Below, in pieces: positions 21,152 through 31,187 of a stretch of DNA of 64,000 bases. The DNA comes from Macrocystis pyrifera (lineage: Eukaryota; Sar; Phaeophyceae; Laminariales; Laminariaceae): assembly GCA_031763025.1 (NCBI GenBank), contig JASSKH010000012.1, positions 124,001-188,000 on the forward strand, written 5' to 3'. The notes beneath the pieces are model-generated. The model was given only the letters and a program-made list of their open reading frames with translations, was not told where the DNA came from and made no database searches. Every line of letters begins with the position of its first letter. Within the stretch, counting starts at the first letter, position 1. Position numbers and translations under genes: made by a program.

Positions 21152-21369
21152 TATAACCTATATAAACGAACAAAAGAAATACATTTGGGCTCGATACGGC
21201 CTCCCGCTGATAATATCCTTTGGGGTTGATCAGGCCCCTTATCAGTGCCTGCTTTTTTCCTTCATATTGTCCCCCTCCCTAGCCGTGTGTTCTTTTTCGC
21301 TCAAGCGATTCACTCCACTTGATTTTCCCTTTTTCTACCCACGGCAGAACGGCAGAAAAAGCGGAAATA

Positions 21370-21515
21370 CGACGTCTGGCGGGACTCGAACCCCGGACTT
21401 CTCTTGTTCGAAATATAAAAGATAGACCACTGAGCAGCTAAGTCAGCGTAGCTCAGCGGTTTAACTAACCTAAGCTGGCTGAGTAGCTCAGTGGTCTAAC
21501 CTAAATATTTCGAAC
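21370..21515. other. Two opposed tRNA-like sequences
   Basis: On the minus strand, 21440-21375 reads GCTCAGTGGTCTA (A-box-like) and CCGGGGTTCGAGTCCCGCC (a good T-arm and B box). On the plus strand 21472-21514 repeats the first half (GAGTAGCTCAGTGGTCTAAC ... ATTTCGAAC) in the opposite direction. A proper anticodon stem is not evident. Probably SINE heads or tRNA-derived pseudogenes in inverted arrangement. Confidence 0.4.
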
Positions 21516-21574
21516 ATATCCACGCGTGAATGCACCTTTAAAACGGCCGAGGACGTATGATTGTGGCGGCAGTT

Positions 21575-22002
21575 AGGGTGTGTCTTAACCCCCCCCAGAG
21601 AGCATTGGAACAAACCGGATGGAATATTATTTGCTGCATGAGTTGATGCTGGTTGGTTGTGGAAACGAATAGATTCAGTGCAGCCCGAGAAAAACTGTAT
21701 ATCTAGGAAGAGGAAGAAGTGTTGCACCCCTTTTTCTTGTTTGGGAGGACCGAACGGCCCGACCGAACGGGAACATATAGGATCTTATTTGATGTAGATG
21801 GACACCACCGAAGATGGATGTGGACACCAATGTGCTCTGGCATGTGCAGAAGATACCGTTCGTACTGATTCGGCTGGCGAGGCCTAGGATTCTGCATGGA
21901 CTAAACACGCTTTTTTTACACAGGCAGGGAACGAATGACCACGAACAGCCTCGTTCCGTTCCGTTCGTTCCCTTGCTCTTTGGAGGGAGTTAAGACACGC
22001 CC
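21575..22002. mobile_element. Non-autonomous PIF/Harbinger-like DNA transposon, 428 bp
   Basis: The left end GGGTGTGTCTTAACCCCC and the complement of the right end GGGCGTGTCTTAACTCCC form terminal inverted repeats that extend, with mismatches, through an AGAGCA block to about 28 bp. TTA directly precedes the left end (21572-21574) and directly follows the right end (22003-22005), giving a 3-bp target duplication as in PIF/Harbinger elements. The interior has no transposase frame. Confidence 0.7.
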
Positions 22003-22238
22003 TTAGTTTTTTCATCTGGGCAAGGGCCTTTGAGGTGCAAAAATCGGTATTTTGACATCATTGAATTCCCATGGTGTGTGCAGTGCATACGGTATATTTC
22101 GGGTTCCGTCGCCCGTTCCATCAAGCGCAACGTGAGCTACAGTAGCTGGAAAGCGTGATGTACACTCACGGACCGCAGGCCTGTAGCCTCCCCACCGGGG
22201 TCGCGGGGAGGGCCGCCGGAGGGGAAACAAAATGCGGC
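22003..22238. other. Short intergenic spacer between two DNA transposons
   Basis: No gene seen. GC-rich sequence between the Harbinger-like element and the hAT element. Confidence 0.4.
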
Positions 22239-22261
22239 AATTATTGCACACCCCGGACAGA

Positions 22262-22805
22262 TCAGCTCACGGTAGCTCGAGCTAGCTCTTTAAGGAGCTA
22301 GCTCACCGGTGAGCTACGTGAGCTACACATGTTTTCCTGGCTTGAGCTATAGGAGGGTAGCTCATCTGCACATGTTTTCAAAGTTTGAGCTATAGGGGAT
22401 AGCTCATCTGCTCATATATGTCCAGAGTGAGCTATAGGAGCTACATGAGCTAGCTCATCTACTCCCGACATGAGCTATAGGAGCTACATGAGCTACACAT
22501 GTTTCCCTCGGCTTGAGCTATAGGCGGTAGCTCATCTGCACATGTTTTCGAAAGTTGAGCTATAGGCGGTAGCTCATCTGCACATGTTTTCGAAGCTTGA
22601 GCTATAGGCGGTAGCTCATCTGCACATGTTTTCGATGCTTGAGCTATGGGCGGTAGCTCATCCGCATATGTTTTCAAAGCTTGAGCTATAGGGGGTAGCT
22701 CATCTGCACATACTTTCAAAGCTTGAGCTATAGGCGATAGCTCATCTGCACACGTTTTCAAGGCTTGAGCTATAGGGGATAGATGAGCTAGCTCCTGAGC
22801 TGTAG
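22262..22805. repeat. Left subterminal array of a palindromic 42-bp unit (hAT)
   Basis: Roughly twelve units built on TTGAGCTATAGGCGGTAGCTC, then ATCTGCACATGTTTTCGAAGC. Each unit contains GAGCTA ... TAGCTC as a small inverted repeat around a 7-bp centre. The outermost part is a denser mosaic of GAGCTAGCTC palindromes. hAT transposases of known elements bind short repeated subterminal motifs, so this may be a transposase binding array. Confidence 0.9.
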
Positions 22806-23082
22806 AAGTGACCAATACAAGTACGCAGAATAGAACGATATAAACAACAACCGTATGTATTTTTGTACATACCAGGTACAGTATGTGATATTATATGAGA
22901 TCGGATCTGCTTTTGTTCTGAAAACACTGACGATAGGTCGACACCCGACAGGATTTGAAGTGTCGTTTTTTTACAACAGCTATATACAGCAGCAGCTGTC
23001 AGCCGTCACCCTATGCACACCACAAGAGGCGCTCGAACAGAACAGAACACAACACCGACGCACCACACAGCAACACCCTAGC

Positions 23083-23263
23083 ATGCCCACGACCCGGGGT
23101 GGAAGCTCCAGAGGCACTTCGACCTTACACCAGGCTGGCGGCGGGCAGCAACGGGGTCCATCGATGGATGTAGACCCCTCCGACGACGTCATACATGTGG
23201 ATGAGGACAAGGATGAGGATCAAACTCAATCCGAAAGCAAGGTGCGCGTTTCTGAGGTCGTAT
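23083..23263 (+). pseudogene. Possible N-terminal exon of hAT transposase
   Basis: From ATG at 23083 the frame reads MPTTRGGSSRGTSTLHQAGG, then an acidic stretch (DVDPSDDVIHVDEDKDED) and SKVRVSEV, followed by GTATGA, which could be a splice donor. A disordered N-terminus leading to a Ser-x-Val motif is how many hAT transposases approach their BED zinc finger, but the finger itself is not present. Inference only. Confidence 0.35.
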
Positions 23264-23763
23264 GATTTTGCCCACCTAGACCATGATGCTGCTGTTTGAG
23301 CTGCATCATCCAATCTATATGCCTCTCATTTCCTGGTTGAAGGGTAGGGGACTTTACTACTGTAGGCGCAAGGTGATGTACATGTAAGCAGCGAGCTGTA
23401 CTCGTAGCTGTGCGGGGTTTCATTGCTCGCGCAGGTCTTTGGTGTTTGTGAACCGAACTTGCACGAGTACAGCAGTAACGATGACCGTGGGCTGATCTTA
23501 TTTATTATGCTTCTTTCACAGTGACGTTGTGTCCTTTATTTTCCAAATAAAAATAATGCAGCAGTATCATACGACGCACATGATGTGTATCCGAGATGCC
23601 TCGCTTGGTCGGCGCTCTTACGCGTGCTGTGCATCTTCTCGCGCTGCGCTCACCAACAGGAGGCGAAGGAGACAGCCCTTCGTGACATACCAGCACCAAG
23701 CGGGTTTAGGCGGTGTGTCATACCCGGCAAAGCAGCTACCCGGTCTATCGTGTACGACCATGG

Positions 23764-24026
23764 CGTACGATTCGAGCAAGATTGCTCGGAGCCAGACCCC
23801 AAGGAGCAGCCTCTCCGCGGCCTACGCGGAGATGGTGCTGTTCCTAAACGGAAACCAGGACTATATTCCCATCGAAGTGCCCGCCCTGTCACCTGAGCAG
23901 GCGCTTCAGGCCATACCTCGGAGGCTTACTAACCCATCGGCAGAGGTGGTGGCCCTTTCTGCGGGCGAGGAGAAGGACGAGGATGTCTTCGACGAGTACG
24001 AAGGAGAAAGCTCAAGCTTGACGTAG
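23764..24026 (+). pseudogene. C-terminal tail of a hAT transposase
   Basis: The peptide TPRSSLSAAYAEMVLFLNGN fits the end of the hAT C-terminal dimerisation domain, whose usual pattern is Arg-x-x-Leu, then Glu-x-x-x-Phe-Leu-x-x-Asn. It is followed by an acidic tail (KDEDVFDEYEGE) and TAG at 24024-24026. The frame is open from 23529, possibly after an acceptor TTTCACAG at 23521. The catalytic DDE core that should precede it is absent, consistent with an internal deletion. Confidence 0.5.
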
Positions 24027-24579
24027 ACACCATGGGGATAAATGGGGGCAGCGGTGGATCTTCTGCGTTTTGTTTTCGTTAATGGACTTCATCTGTTTTG
24101 TCTGCGTGATTTTTTGGCAATATAGGTGGTTTTTTGTTCCTTCCTCTCTGTCTCTTCTTTTGCACCTTGTGGTGGGCTCCAGCCACGGAAGTCGTGTATA
24201 AGGAACGGTATGTACGGGATTCAGATTATACTGTAATTCATTATAGCCTTGTTAATGAGTGGCAGGTGGGTGGATTGGCGGATTGGTTTTTCGCTGGCGT
24301 TGCAGCGCACCACTATTAATAGCAGTAGCCATAATAATCCTGTTCATTTTATTTTGATATATGAGTCAAATGCATGTGAATATATGCTAATAATTACATC
24401 AATATCTGATCATCTTAATCTTGACTGCTGTCGCTCGTACCGTCGTTGAAATTAAATAAGCATAGTAAGCTGAAGCATAGTGAGCTGTACAACCCATATT
24501 ATCCCTATACATACGTACTTGTCCTGGAGGGTGGGCTTTTTTACCTACTTATCTTACACGCATGTGTGGCCGAGAAAGA

Positions 24580-25250
24580 GCTACAATGAGCTGTGTGCAT
24601 GAGCTATGATGACGTTCTCCTGAGGTGAGCTATGGGCGATAGCTCAGCTGCCCGTGTTTTCCCTGCTTGAGCTATAGGCGGTAGCTCATCTGCACGTGTT
24701 ATGAAGGCTTGGGCTATAGGCGGTAGCTCATCTGCACATGTTTTGAAGGCTTGAGCTATAGACGGTAGCTCATCTGCATATGTTTTGAAGGCTTGAGCTA
24801 TAGACAGTAGCTCATCTGCACATGTTTGGAAGCCTGGAGCTATAGACGGTAGCTCATTTGCACATGTTTTGAAGGCTTGAGCTATAGAAGATAGCTCATC
24901 TGCACATATTTTCCAAGGCTGAGCTATAGGAGCTACATGAGCTAGCTCATCTGCCCCCGAGATGAGCTATAGGAGCTACCTGAGCTACACATGTTTCCCT
25001 CCGCTTGAGCTATAGGCGGTAGCTCATCTGCACATGTTTTCGAATCTTGAGCTACACGCGATAGCTCATCTACACACATTTACCCAGGCTGAGCTATAGG
25101 AGCTGCATGAGCTAGCTCACCAGCCCCCAAGATGAGCTATAGGAGCTACATGAGCTACACATGTTTCCCCCGGCTTGAGCTATAGGCGGTAGCTCATCTG
25201 CACATGTTTTCGAAGCTTGAGCTAAACACGGCAGATGAGCTAGCTCATGA
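24580..25250. repeat. Right subterminal array of the palindromic 42-bp unit (hAT)
   Basis: About fourteen units of the same GAGCTATAGGCGGTAGCTC repeat, in the same orientation as the left array rather than mirrored. Subgroups differ in the spacer (CACATGTTTTGAAGGC versus CACATGTTTTCGAAGC) and some units carry GGAGCTACATGAGCTAGCTC. Confidence 0.9.
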
Positions 25251-25273
25251 GCTGTCCGGGGTGTGAATTATTG

Positions 25274-25905
25274 CGTTATCCCTTTCAGGACCGCAGTCCC
25301 GTCCTGCGAAACCTCTCGCCTTGCGCTGCACGCAACACGCCTTCCGACGCGTGTTGCGCTATAAACAGAAATGAATGGATTCCAACCCGGAAGTTGCGCC
25401 AGCGCAACAATTACTTCATGCCCTACCGGTAATTACTTCTGCGGCATTGCAGCAAGGCGGGGGGCCTTTGCTGTCATCTCCGGTTTCAGGCGTGGGCCTT
25501 GCCATCGCCGACAGTATTGCGGTGGGAATGGAAAAGCAAGCGGAGCCTCTCTCATGTTTGCACACCCTTTGTTGTTGACCCCGTTGCTATCACACCCACT
25601 TGTTATCGCGCCATCTGCAGTCCGGCCGAGGTGTATCAAAGCTCCCTAGCAAAAATGGCTATCGTAAGCACACCCTCTCGTTGTCACACCCCCACGTTAC
25701 CATAAACCCCAGCTTCTTTGGGGATCCCGTGCATGTTGCTCATCACCAGGGATGCGTTAGATAGCACCCCCCCAAAGACACAACGGTGATAATATTATAA
25801 ACCTTGAAGCGTTATCACCGGAGTGTGCTTTCTTTCGTGTTCCACGGTATACACGACGAGTCGCCTAACGTAGGTACCGTGCACCGCACCGTGACCATAA
25901 TCACG
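25274..25905. other. Intergenic, with one solitary transposon-end-like motif
   Basis: CCCTTTCAGGACCGCAGTCCCGT at about 25279-25301 resembles the inverted terminus of the MITE at 27615-27712, but I found no matching second end. The rest holds no convincing gene. Confidence 0.4.
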
Positions 25906-25990
25906 CCGGTTTGGTCAAGCGGTTCCCTCGAAGGCTGTTAAAAATAGAGTTGATTCCGTTAGTTAGAATCCCACCGTGGTGAGAATCTTC
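25905..25990 (+). other. tRNA-like sequence (possible SINE head)
   Basis: GGTTTGGTCAAGCGGTTCCC resembles a Leu/Ser-type D-arm with an A box, and GTTAGAATCCCACCG about 45 bp later resembles a B box. The stem pairing is incomplete and A-rich sequence follows. Confidence 0.35.
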
Positions 25991-26726
25991 TTGTTAAAAT
26001 AAAAGGGGATCATCTACAGAGAGCGCGTAGCGTGGGTAGGCGCAATTCGACGCGGGTGGGTCGATGAGGGAAAAACTGTTTGAAGGCTTGTAGGGATAAT
26101 GATGCAAGGCACGAACCGTAGCGGGAAGGGGGGAGGAGAGCCTATTGCTATGTGACCCCGGATACATGTTGCGACTAGCAGGGAGAGAAAAAGAGGGGCA
26201 GATATATTATTTGGGAACCGAAGCTCAAAAAACAAACAAACAAACAAACAAACTTAATAGAGCTATAGGGCGACTCTCCCCTGTTGTTGTTGTTCTCACA
26301 CTAACTCTGAAGTCAAGGAATCCATGGTCACACGACGGTGCCGGAGCCTTAGAAAATCCGAAAAATCTATAGAGGCACTACAGTACTACCTATACCAGGA
26401 GGGCAATCGCCTTATTCAGACGACTCCGACACAGGAACAAAGTACCCGAAAGGCATTCTGAGACACTGTCCCTCCCCTCGCCACACAAGCAGTCCATTGG
26501 TTTCACAAATGCTACCACAGCTCTCCGTGCAATATACCCGGTGTGGTTTTCAGTGATGTTTTACCAGTTGGAAGGGTACGGTGAAGCCAGCAGCAACGAG
26601 TAGATGCCATGCGCGCCCCCCCCCTCCCTGTAAGTTGGGTTAGCGCCAGTTGGCGGGGACGCTGTAAAACACGCCTCTCTCTGCGTGAGCTAGACAGCCA
26701 GGGTATCGTTTGTTAGTTAATTTGTT
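25991..26726. other. Intergenic, no gene seen
   Basis: Contains a short AAAC repeat near 26230-26250. No reading frame with a recognisable domain and no element boundary was found. Confidence 0.4.
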
Positions 26727-27140
26727 AGTTTTTTGTTTTTTTTGGCAGTCACCATGGCTGGCGGTCATGCTAGATCATTGTTGTGCGGGGAGAACCTTAA
26801 ATTCGCACAAGGAGAATGATCGTATCGCGTAGTGTGTATATGTATATGGTAAGGCACCCACGAGGTAGTTACATAGTAAACCCATTGCTGTCTCTGGAAG
26901 TGGCCACGCTAGCAAATCAATCAATATATCGACGCTGTCATCCTGTATGTAGGAAAATTCGCCTTGAAAGCGGTTCTTAGTAGGATGCAGCTCACCTTTC
27001 ATGCGACTCGCCAAACACACCACCGTCCTTCGCGCTTGGTGCAAGCAATGTCTGCCTGGTCGGTGAAACCCGCCGTGCTCCGTCCTGGCATGATAGGGAT
27101 GCAAGGGTCTATGGTTATACGACTACGGCCATGCGTAATA
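26727..27140 (-). mobile_element. Retroposon with poly(A) tail, copy 1 (minus)
   Basis: The complement matches 63563-63968 over about 400 bp, including GACCAGGCAGACATTGCTTG, GAGCTGCATCCTACTAAGAA, GCCACTTCCAGAGACAGCAA and the terminal A-rich stretch (here a T-run at 26727-26742). The minus-strand frame 27104-26775 is open for 109 codons, but the other copy is interrupted early, so coding is doubtful. Tail and dispersion fit a SINE or a truncated LINE 3' end. Confidence 0.75.
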
Positions 27141-27146
27141 ATGAGT

Positions 27147-27246
27147 ACACCCCCCCCCCCCCCTCCGCCCCCGTTCCAACCCGTCCCTCCTCCAAGGCGA
27201 AACCCACTACCTTACGTAATCATACCCCCCCCCCCCCCCCCCCCCT
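27147..27246. repeat. Two poly-C runs
   Basis: C-runs of about 14 bases near 27150 and about 20 bases near 27227-27244 lie adjacent to the start of retroposon copy 1. Confidence 0.95.
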
Positions 27247-27614
27247 CCCTTCCCATCAAACCCTTTTCTCTTCATGAGCCGCTTTGACCCACATATGATA
27301 TTTGCCCAGGATAAAGTGTCCATGGAAATCGGGGAATTTTGTGTGACTCGCGTGTAATTCCAGTGGTATGAGCACAAACGTAGCTTTCCAGCAGTATTTC
27401 TTCTCACTGCGTACCGCGCTTAGGCCACTCAGGCGAGTAGCTCTTTAATCTCACGAAAATGCGGACTTGAAAACAAAAATGATGGTGCAACGTAATCAAA
27501 CGAACCCATGGTGATGCGTATCGCCAAACAAAATAAAACATGAAATTTTATGGCTGCAGATACATAGGATATCTTACTCGGCCGAGTGACTCTGGGCGGA
27601 TGCAAAGCACAGAC

Positions 27615-27712
27615 CTTAACCCTTTTAGAACTGCACTCCCGTTTTCAGGACAAAATACTTAGAATTGGAGTGGTTTGTCCCCCAAACGAGACTGCGGTCC
27701 TATAAGGGTCAA
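27615..27712. mobile_element. 98-bp MITE-like inverted-repeat element
   Basis: The left 30 bp (CTTAACCCTTTTAGAACTGC onward) and the complement of the right 30 bp (CTTGACCCTTATAGGACCGC onward) agree at about 24 of 30 positions. The short unique centre has no coding capacity. A target duplication is not certain. A related half-terminus occurs at 25279. Confidence 0.55.
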
Positions 27713-27734
27713 GTGACCCCCTCCTTCCGTAGCA

Positions 27735-28965
27735 GCAGTTTACGCCGGCCAAAACTGGCTCTCATGATGGCGTAGGGCTACAATACAAAATATCGGCCAA
27801 CCAAGTGGACGTGAAAGGTGCACCGCAGAACACACACTATTTGCACATCGTGTTCAGAGATCGTTCAGGCGTTATCGTACTGATGTTTTTCTCGAAGTAT
27901 ATGTCATTAGTGTACCAGTGTCCGGCGTTCTTATGATATGCAAGGCATTTTGTACTCAGGTGCGGTAATATGCTGAAACCAATGACTATAAGCTGCTGAA
28001 AGTAGCAGACTTCATGGCATGTAAGTCCACGGCTGCCCTCCACCGCAGATTTTCCCGATGTAACGCTGTCGAGCTAGATATGTCAAACTCGTGAGAAAAA
28101 AACATGGCCTTGGAACACGATAGAACGCACGTTCTCTCGCTCGCTCCAAACCTGAAAGTTGGCACTCAATGAGGTGCTGTGTTTGCCCATTTTCTCATGG
28201 AATAGTACCTATACAAGGCGTAAGGTAACGCCTTACATAGGTGACATTTGGCTATTAGACGAATACGGCTATAGGACGACTTCAAGCCGTTTGTCACTGG
28301 GTCGCCATATATCGGGATCACCACTGCTGTAATGCTATATGACGACACCGGTGTCGTAAATAAGTTCTTATCTACGACACCGCGCCACGTTTGCGGTACA
28401 CGCGTCGGATCTGCCCGGGATTGCCACGGTTGTTCTCGGCATGGCACAGGGCCATATTTGATGATACGAACGTACCCCAAACGGTCCAGTACTCGACGAT
28501 GTAGGTGGTGCAGCCGCGTGTACCCGAAAAAACATTCAGACTGGTGCCGCAAATACGCCTCATTTACGACACCGGTGTCGCAAATAGTTTATTTACGATA
28601 CCGCGGAATGTTCCCGGCACACACCCCGGATCGGCCGGACATTGCGACGGCTTTTGTTGACAATGGCGTAGGGCTATTATTGAAGCTATCGTGTGCCCAA
28701 AACGGCCCAGTACTCGACGAGATACGTCGTATCCACGTGCACCCGCAGAATATTCAGACCGACGTCATAAATAAGGTTTATTCACGACACCTCTTCACGT
28801 TCGCGGTTCGCCCACCGGATCGGCCAGGTGTTACCACGGCTGTGTTGGCAGGGTGTAGGGTTATCAACGGAGCTATCGTTTAGCCGAAACGGTCCAGCAG
28901 TAGAGGAGATATCTGGTATGCGCGTGCACCCGCAGAATTTCGATGTACTAAATCTTGGGGGCACG
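27735..28965. repeat. Satellite-like tandem units of about 200 bp
   Basis: Three adjacent units (about 28372-28590, 28591-28782, 28783-28965) share CACGTTYGCGGT, CGGATCGGCCGG, AAACGGTCCAGTACTCGACGA and GTGCACCCGCAGAAT, with substantial divergence. A fourth degenerate part-unit lies near 27755-27835. Unit junctions contain the palindrome CGACACCGGTGTCG. Open frames crossing the units are not conserved between them. Confidence 0.75.
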
Positions 28966-29619
28966 GCGCCGCAGCACTTCCCCCCTCTTCAACGCATATC
29001 TGTCGTCAGTGTAAAATAGGCACCCCAGTCACGTCTCGGAAACATAACGCACCTTCCACAAAGCAGATCGCGCCGATCTTTCGGGCTTTGTCGGCGTCCC
29101 GTCAATGTATTACGTTCCATGACCGACGCACACGAAGCGGGCAACCCGGCAAGCAGGTATTACGCTTAACATGACCGCTTTTTCCGCTCTTCTCCCGTTG
29201 CTGACGAGCAAATCAATCCCTCCCTTTGGGCGCTCCGGTCTTTTCAACCCGCTAGTCACTTCGCGACGGCTAAGCTGTTCCCAGTCTCCGTCCCGGTATC
29301 ATACTGCCCCCACCAGTACCATCGAGCATCAGTCCCGCCACCACTCGGTTCACCCCCTCGGCTCCCTTGCCCGTTTCTCAAAGCGTGGAACCTGGTGTCT
29401 GCCCTCGCATCTACTGTAGCGAGTTTTTACCATCTCGAGCCGCTCGGAACTTGCAGATCTCCTTTAACGCTTCCTGAATCCAGCCCTCCCCCCCGCCCCC
29501 CCATCCGTTCAACCGCCCCTTGGCTGCGAGGGGCGATCGGTGAGGCCGTGGCAAGTCACAATACTACTCTCTGACACAGATGTCGGACTTCATCGACACT
29601 GACCTCTCTCCCTGCACCA
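28966..29619. other. Intergenic, no gene seen
   Basis: Mixed sequence with a Ser/Pro-rich open frame at 29171-29419 that has no recognisable domain and no support from a second copy. Confidence 0.35.
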
Positions 29620-30166
29620 CTACGGATCAATAGCGGCGCGACAGACGTTGGCGACAGCTCCAGCAACTTCCTGATGAAGCCCCTCACCCGTTTGTTCAGT
29701 ATACTTCTTCCCAAACACATACTCCTTATTCGGTATGACCGGCAGTGAGACGGTTTGAGACGCGCCCGTTGGACGGTCTAAAGCTAGGAGGATCTGCCCC
29801 GGACTGGCGCCCCCGGCGTAACTTCTGGAAACCGAAACGGCCGTTTCACCAAGCCTGTCACAAGACCAGGGTTGTTTCAAGACCATGCAATCCTAAAAAA
29901 AGGTCAAAACCTCGCCGACGCATTCAATATCTCCCTATATCCGTGGTCGATGTTCCGCCTACTTGGCCATAGCTTTCCCACTGCAACGATAACACCTTCC
30001 CCTTAGCAGCAGAGCAATACGACCCGAGGATTGTTCTACGACAGAGTTTCACGGGCGGCGGCAGAGGAAACGATCGCTTCGAGGGTACAGTCTCGCTCGC
30101 GGCTAACCAAACACGCGCCAACAGTATCGGTCGTAGCCTCCTGCTTACCGAGAGCCGAGACAGCAT
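29620..30166 (-). pseudogene. Unrecognised broken coding remnant
   Basis: The minus-strand frame 29886-29620 (88 codons) has ordinary protein composition (GQILLALDRPTGASQTVSLP, then a KEYVFGKKYTEQTGEG segment). A preceding frame at 30166-29924 may belong to the same gene but several stops intervene. I do not recognise a family; a decayed retrotransposon or host gene fragment is possible. Confidence 0.25.
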
Positions 30167-30577
30167 GTAGTGTCTTCAAGGCGGTAAATAGCAATTAACG
30201 TTTACGTGATGTGCCTCCCGATCAACGTTCTTGAAATAAATCATTTTTGTGGCGGCGGCTTTGGATAAATTTCGAAAGAGGAACGTGTGAATAAAAAACG
30301 AAGGTAGCACGTAAAGAGGTGAAGAGCCGTCGGTAGGTAGCAGAGCGTTCGTTGGGGATCCCTAGTCTCGCAACGAGGGTGCTTCCTTTGTTTTATCTGT
30401 TTTTACAAAAGCATTGTAGCAAAGTCAAACGTTCAAATCATCATATTCTCAAACTCATTACTCTAATTCCCATGTTTTTCAAAAGATTTAAACATTTTTA
30501 CGTAGGTAGTTCTCTATTGTCTTTTGTCCGTACTCTTCGATCCAGGACCACCCGCCCACGTATGGCATTATTAGAAA

Positions 30578-30930
30578 GATTACCCTGGGCTGGGTAATCG
30601 ATCGATCTTTTACCCCTATAGCTCAGTAGGTAACAGCTTGTCACATTTGACGTCGTCGAGGACACGGGTTCGCATCTCACTTCGAACGATCGTTTTTTAG
30701 TAGAAACGCTAGCGCGTGCGGTCCCTGAAGACACACTTCCCTGGTTCGCCGGGTATTGAAACGAAGCGCGTAGGTCGGCGTGCGGTCGTATATGGTACGG
30801 ACGCCCCAAAGATCTCGCCGTTCAGAGGGGGGGAGAGCGTTATAAGGATTGCCCTGGGCTGGGTAATCGATCGGTAGTTTACCCCCATAGCTCAGTTGGT
30901 AACACCTTTACAGCTGCGATACACGAATGG
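30578..30930 (+). repeat. Repeated tRNA-like module upstream of the large gene
   Basis: The block ATTACCCTGGGCTGGGTAAT, then CGATCG and TTTACCCCYATAGCTCAGTW, occurs at 30578-30631 and 30850-30900. The first copy continues into GGACACGGGTTCGCATCTC, a B-box-like T-arm; the second lacks it. The first 75 bp (30612-30687) look like a tRNA with a weak anticodon stem. Most likely a tRNA-derived repeat, about 260 bp before the start of the large gene. Confidence 0.5.
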
Positions 30931-31187
30931 CACCATACAGCAGCGGTGCTACCATACACCACTAGCACGGGTGTACCGTGTGAGCCGTCTCCGGAACCAC
31001 TACATTTCTTTCTTTTCTGTAGGAACGACTTCCTCTACCCAGCACGCCTCCCTTTCTAACGTGGGCACGTATGCCGTACCGTATTTCCCCTCATCATACA
31101 CATCCCGATGCACATCGCCTCTCTCAGGATACCACGTGACCGAGACGAGGGGTTGGCGACCACCAAACAAAAGGCACGAGCACAAGC

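Larger units (their letters stand above)
22247..25265 (+). mobile_element. Internally deleted hAT transposon, 3,019 bp
   Basis: The left terminus CACACCCCGGACAG (22247-22260) and right terminus CTGTCCGGGGTGTG (25252-25265) are perfect 14-bp inverted repeats. They are flanked by a perfect direct 8-bp duplication, AATTATTG, at 22239-22246 and 25266-25273. An 8-bp duplication is the hallmark of the hAT superfamily. Inside are two subterminal arrays of a palindromic 42-bp unit and short coding remnants, the last resembling the end of a hAT transposase. The catalytic core is missing, so it is non-autonomous. The perfect duplication and termini suggest a recent insertion. Confidence 0.88.

Noticed and set aside
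21375..21440. Functional tRNA gene on the minus strand
   Set aside because: The T-arm is good but no 5-bp anticodon stem with a 7-base loop forms and the acceptor stem does not pair.
22262..22805. CRISPR-like array (regular 42-bp units)
   Set aside because: Units are contiguous with no unique spacers, lie inside a hAT transposon in eukaryotic DNA, and there are no cas genes.
22459..22815. 118-aa minus-strand repeat protein (SPIAQALKTCADELP units)
   Set aside because: It is the translation of the hAT minisatellite, whose 42-bp period keeps a frame open; no start context or second support.
30612..30687. Functional tRNA gene
   Set aside because: A and B boxes are present but D and anticodon stems are poor, and the block is duplicated in partial form at 30.88 kb, as expected for a repeat.
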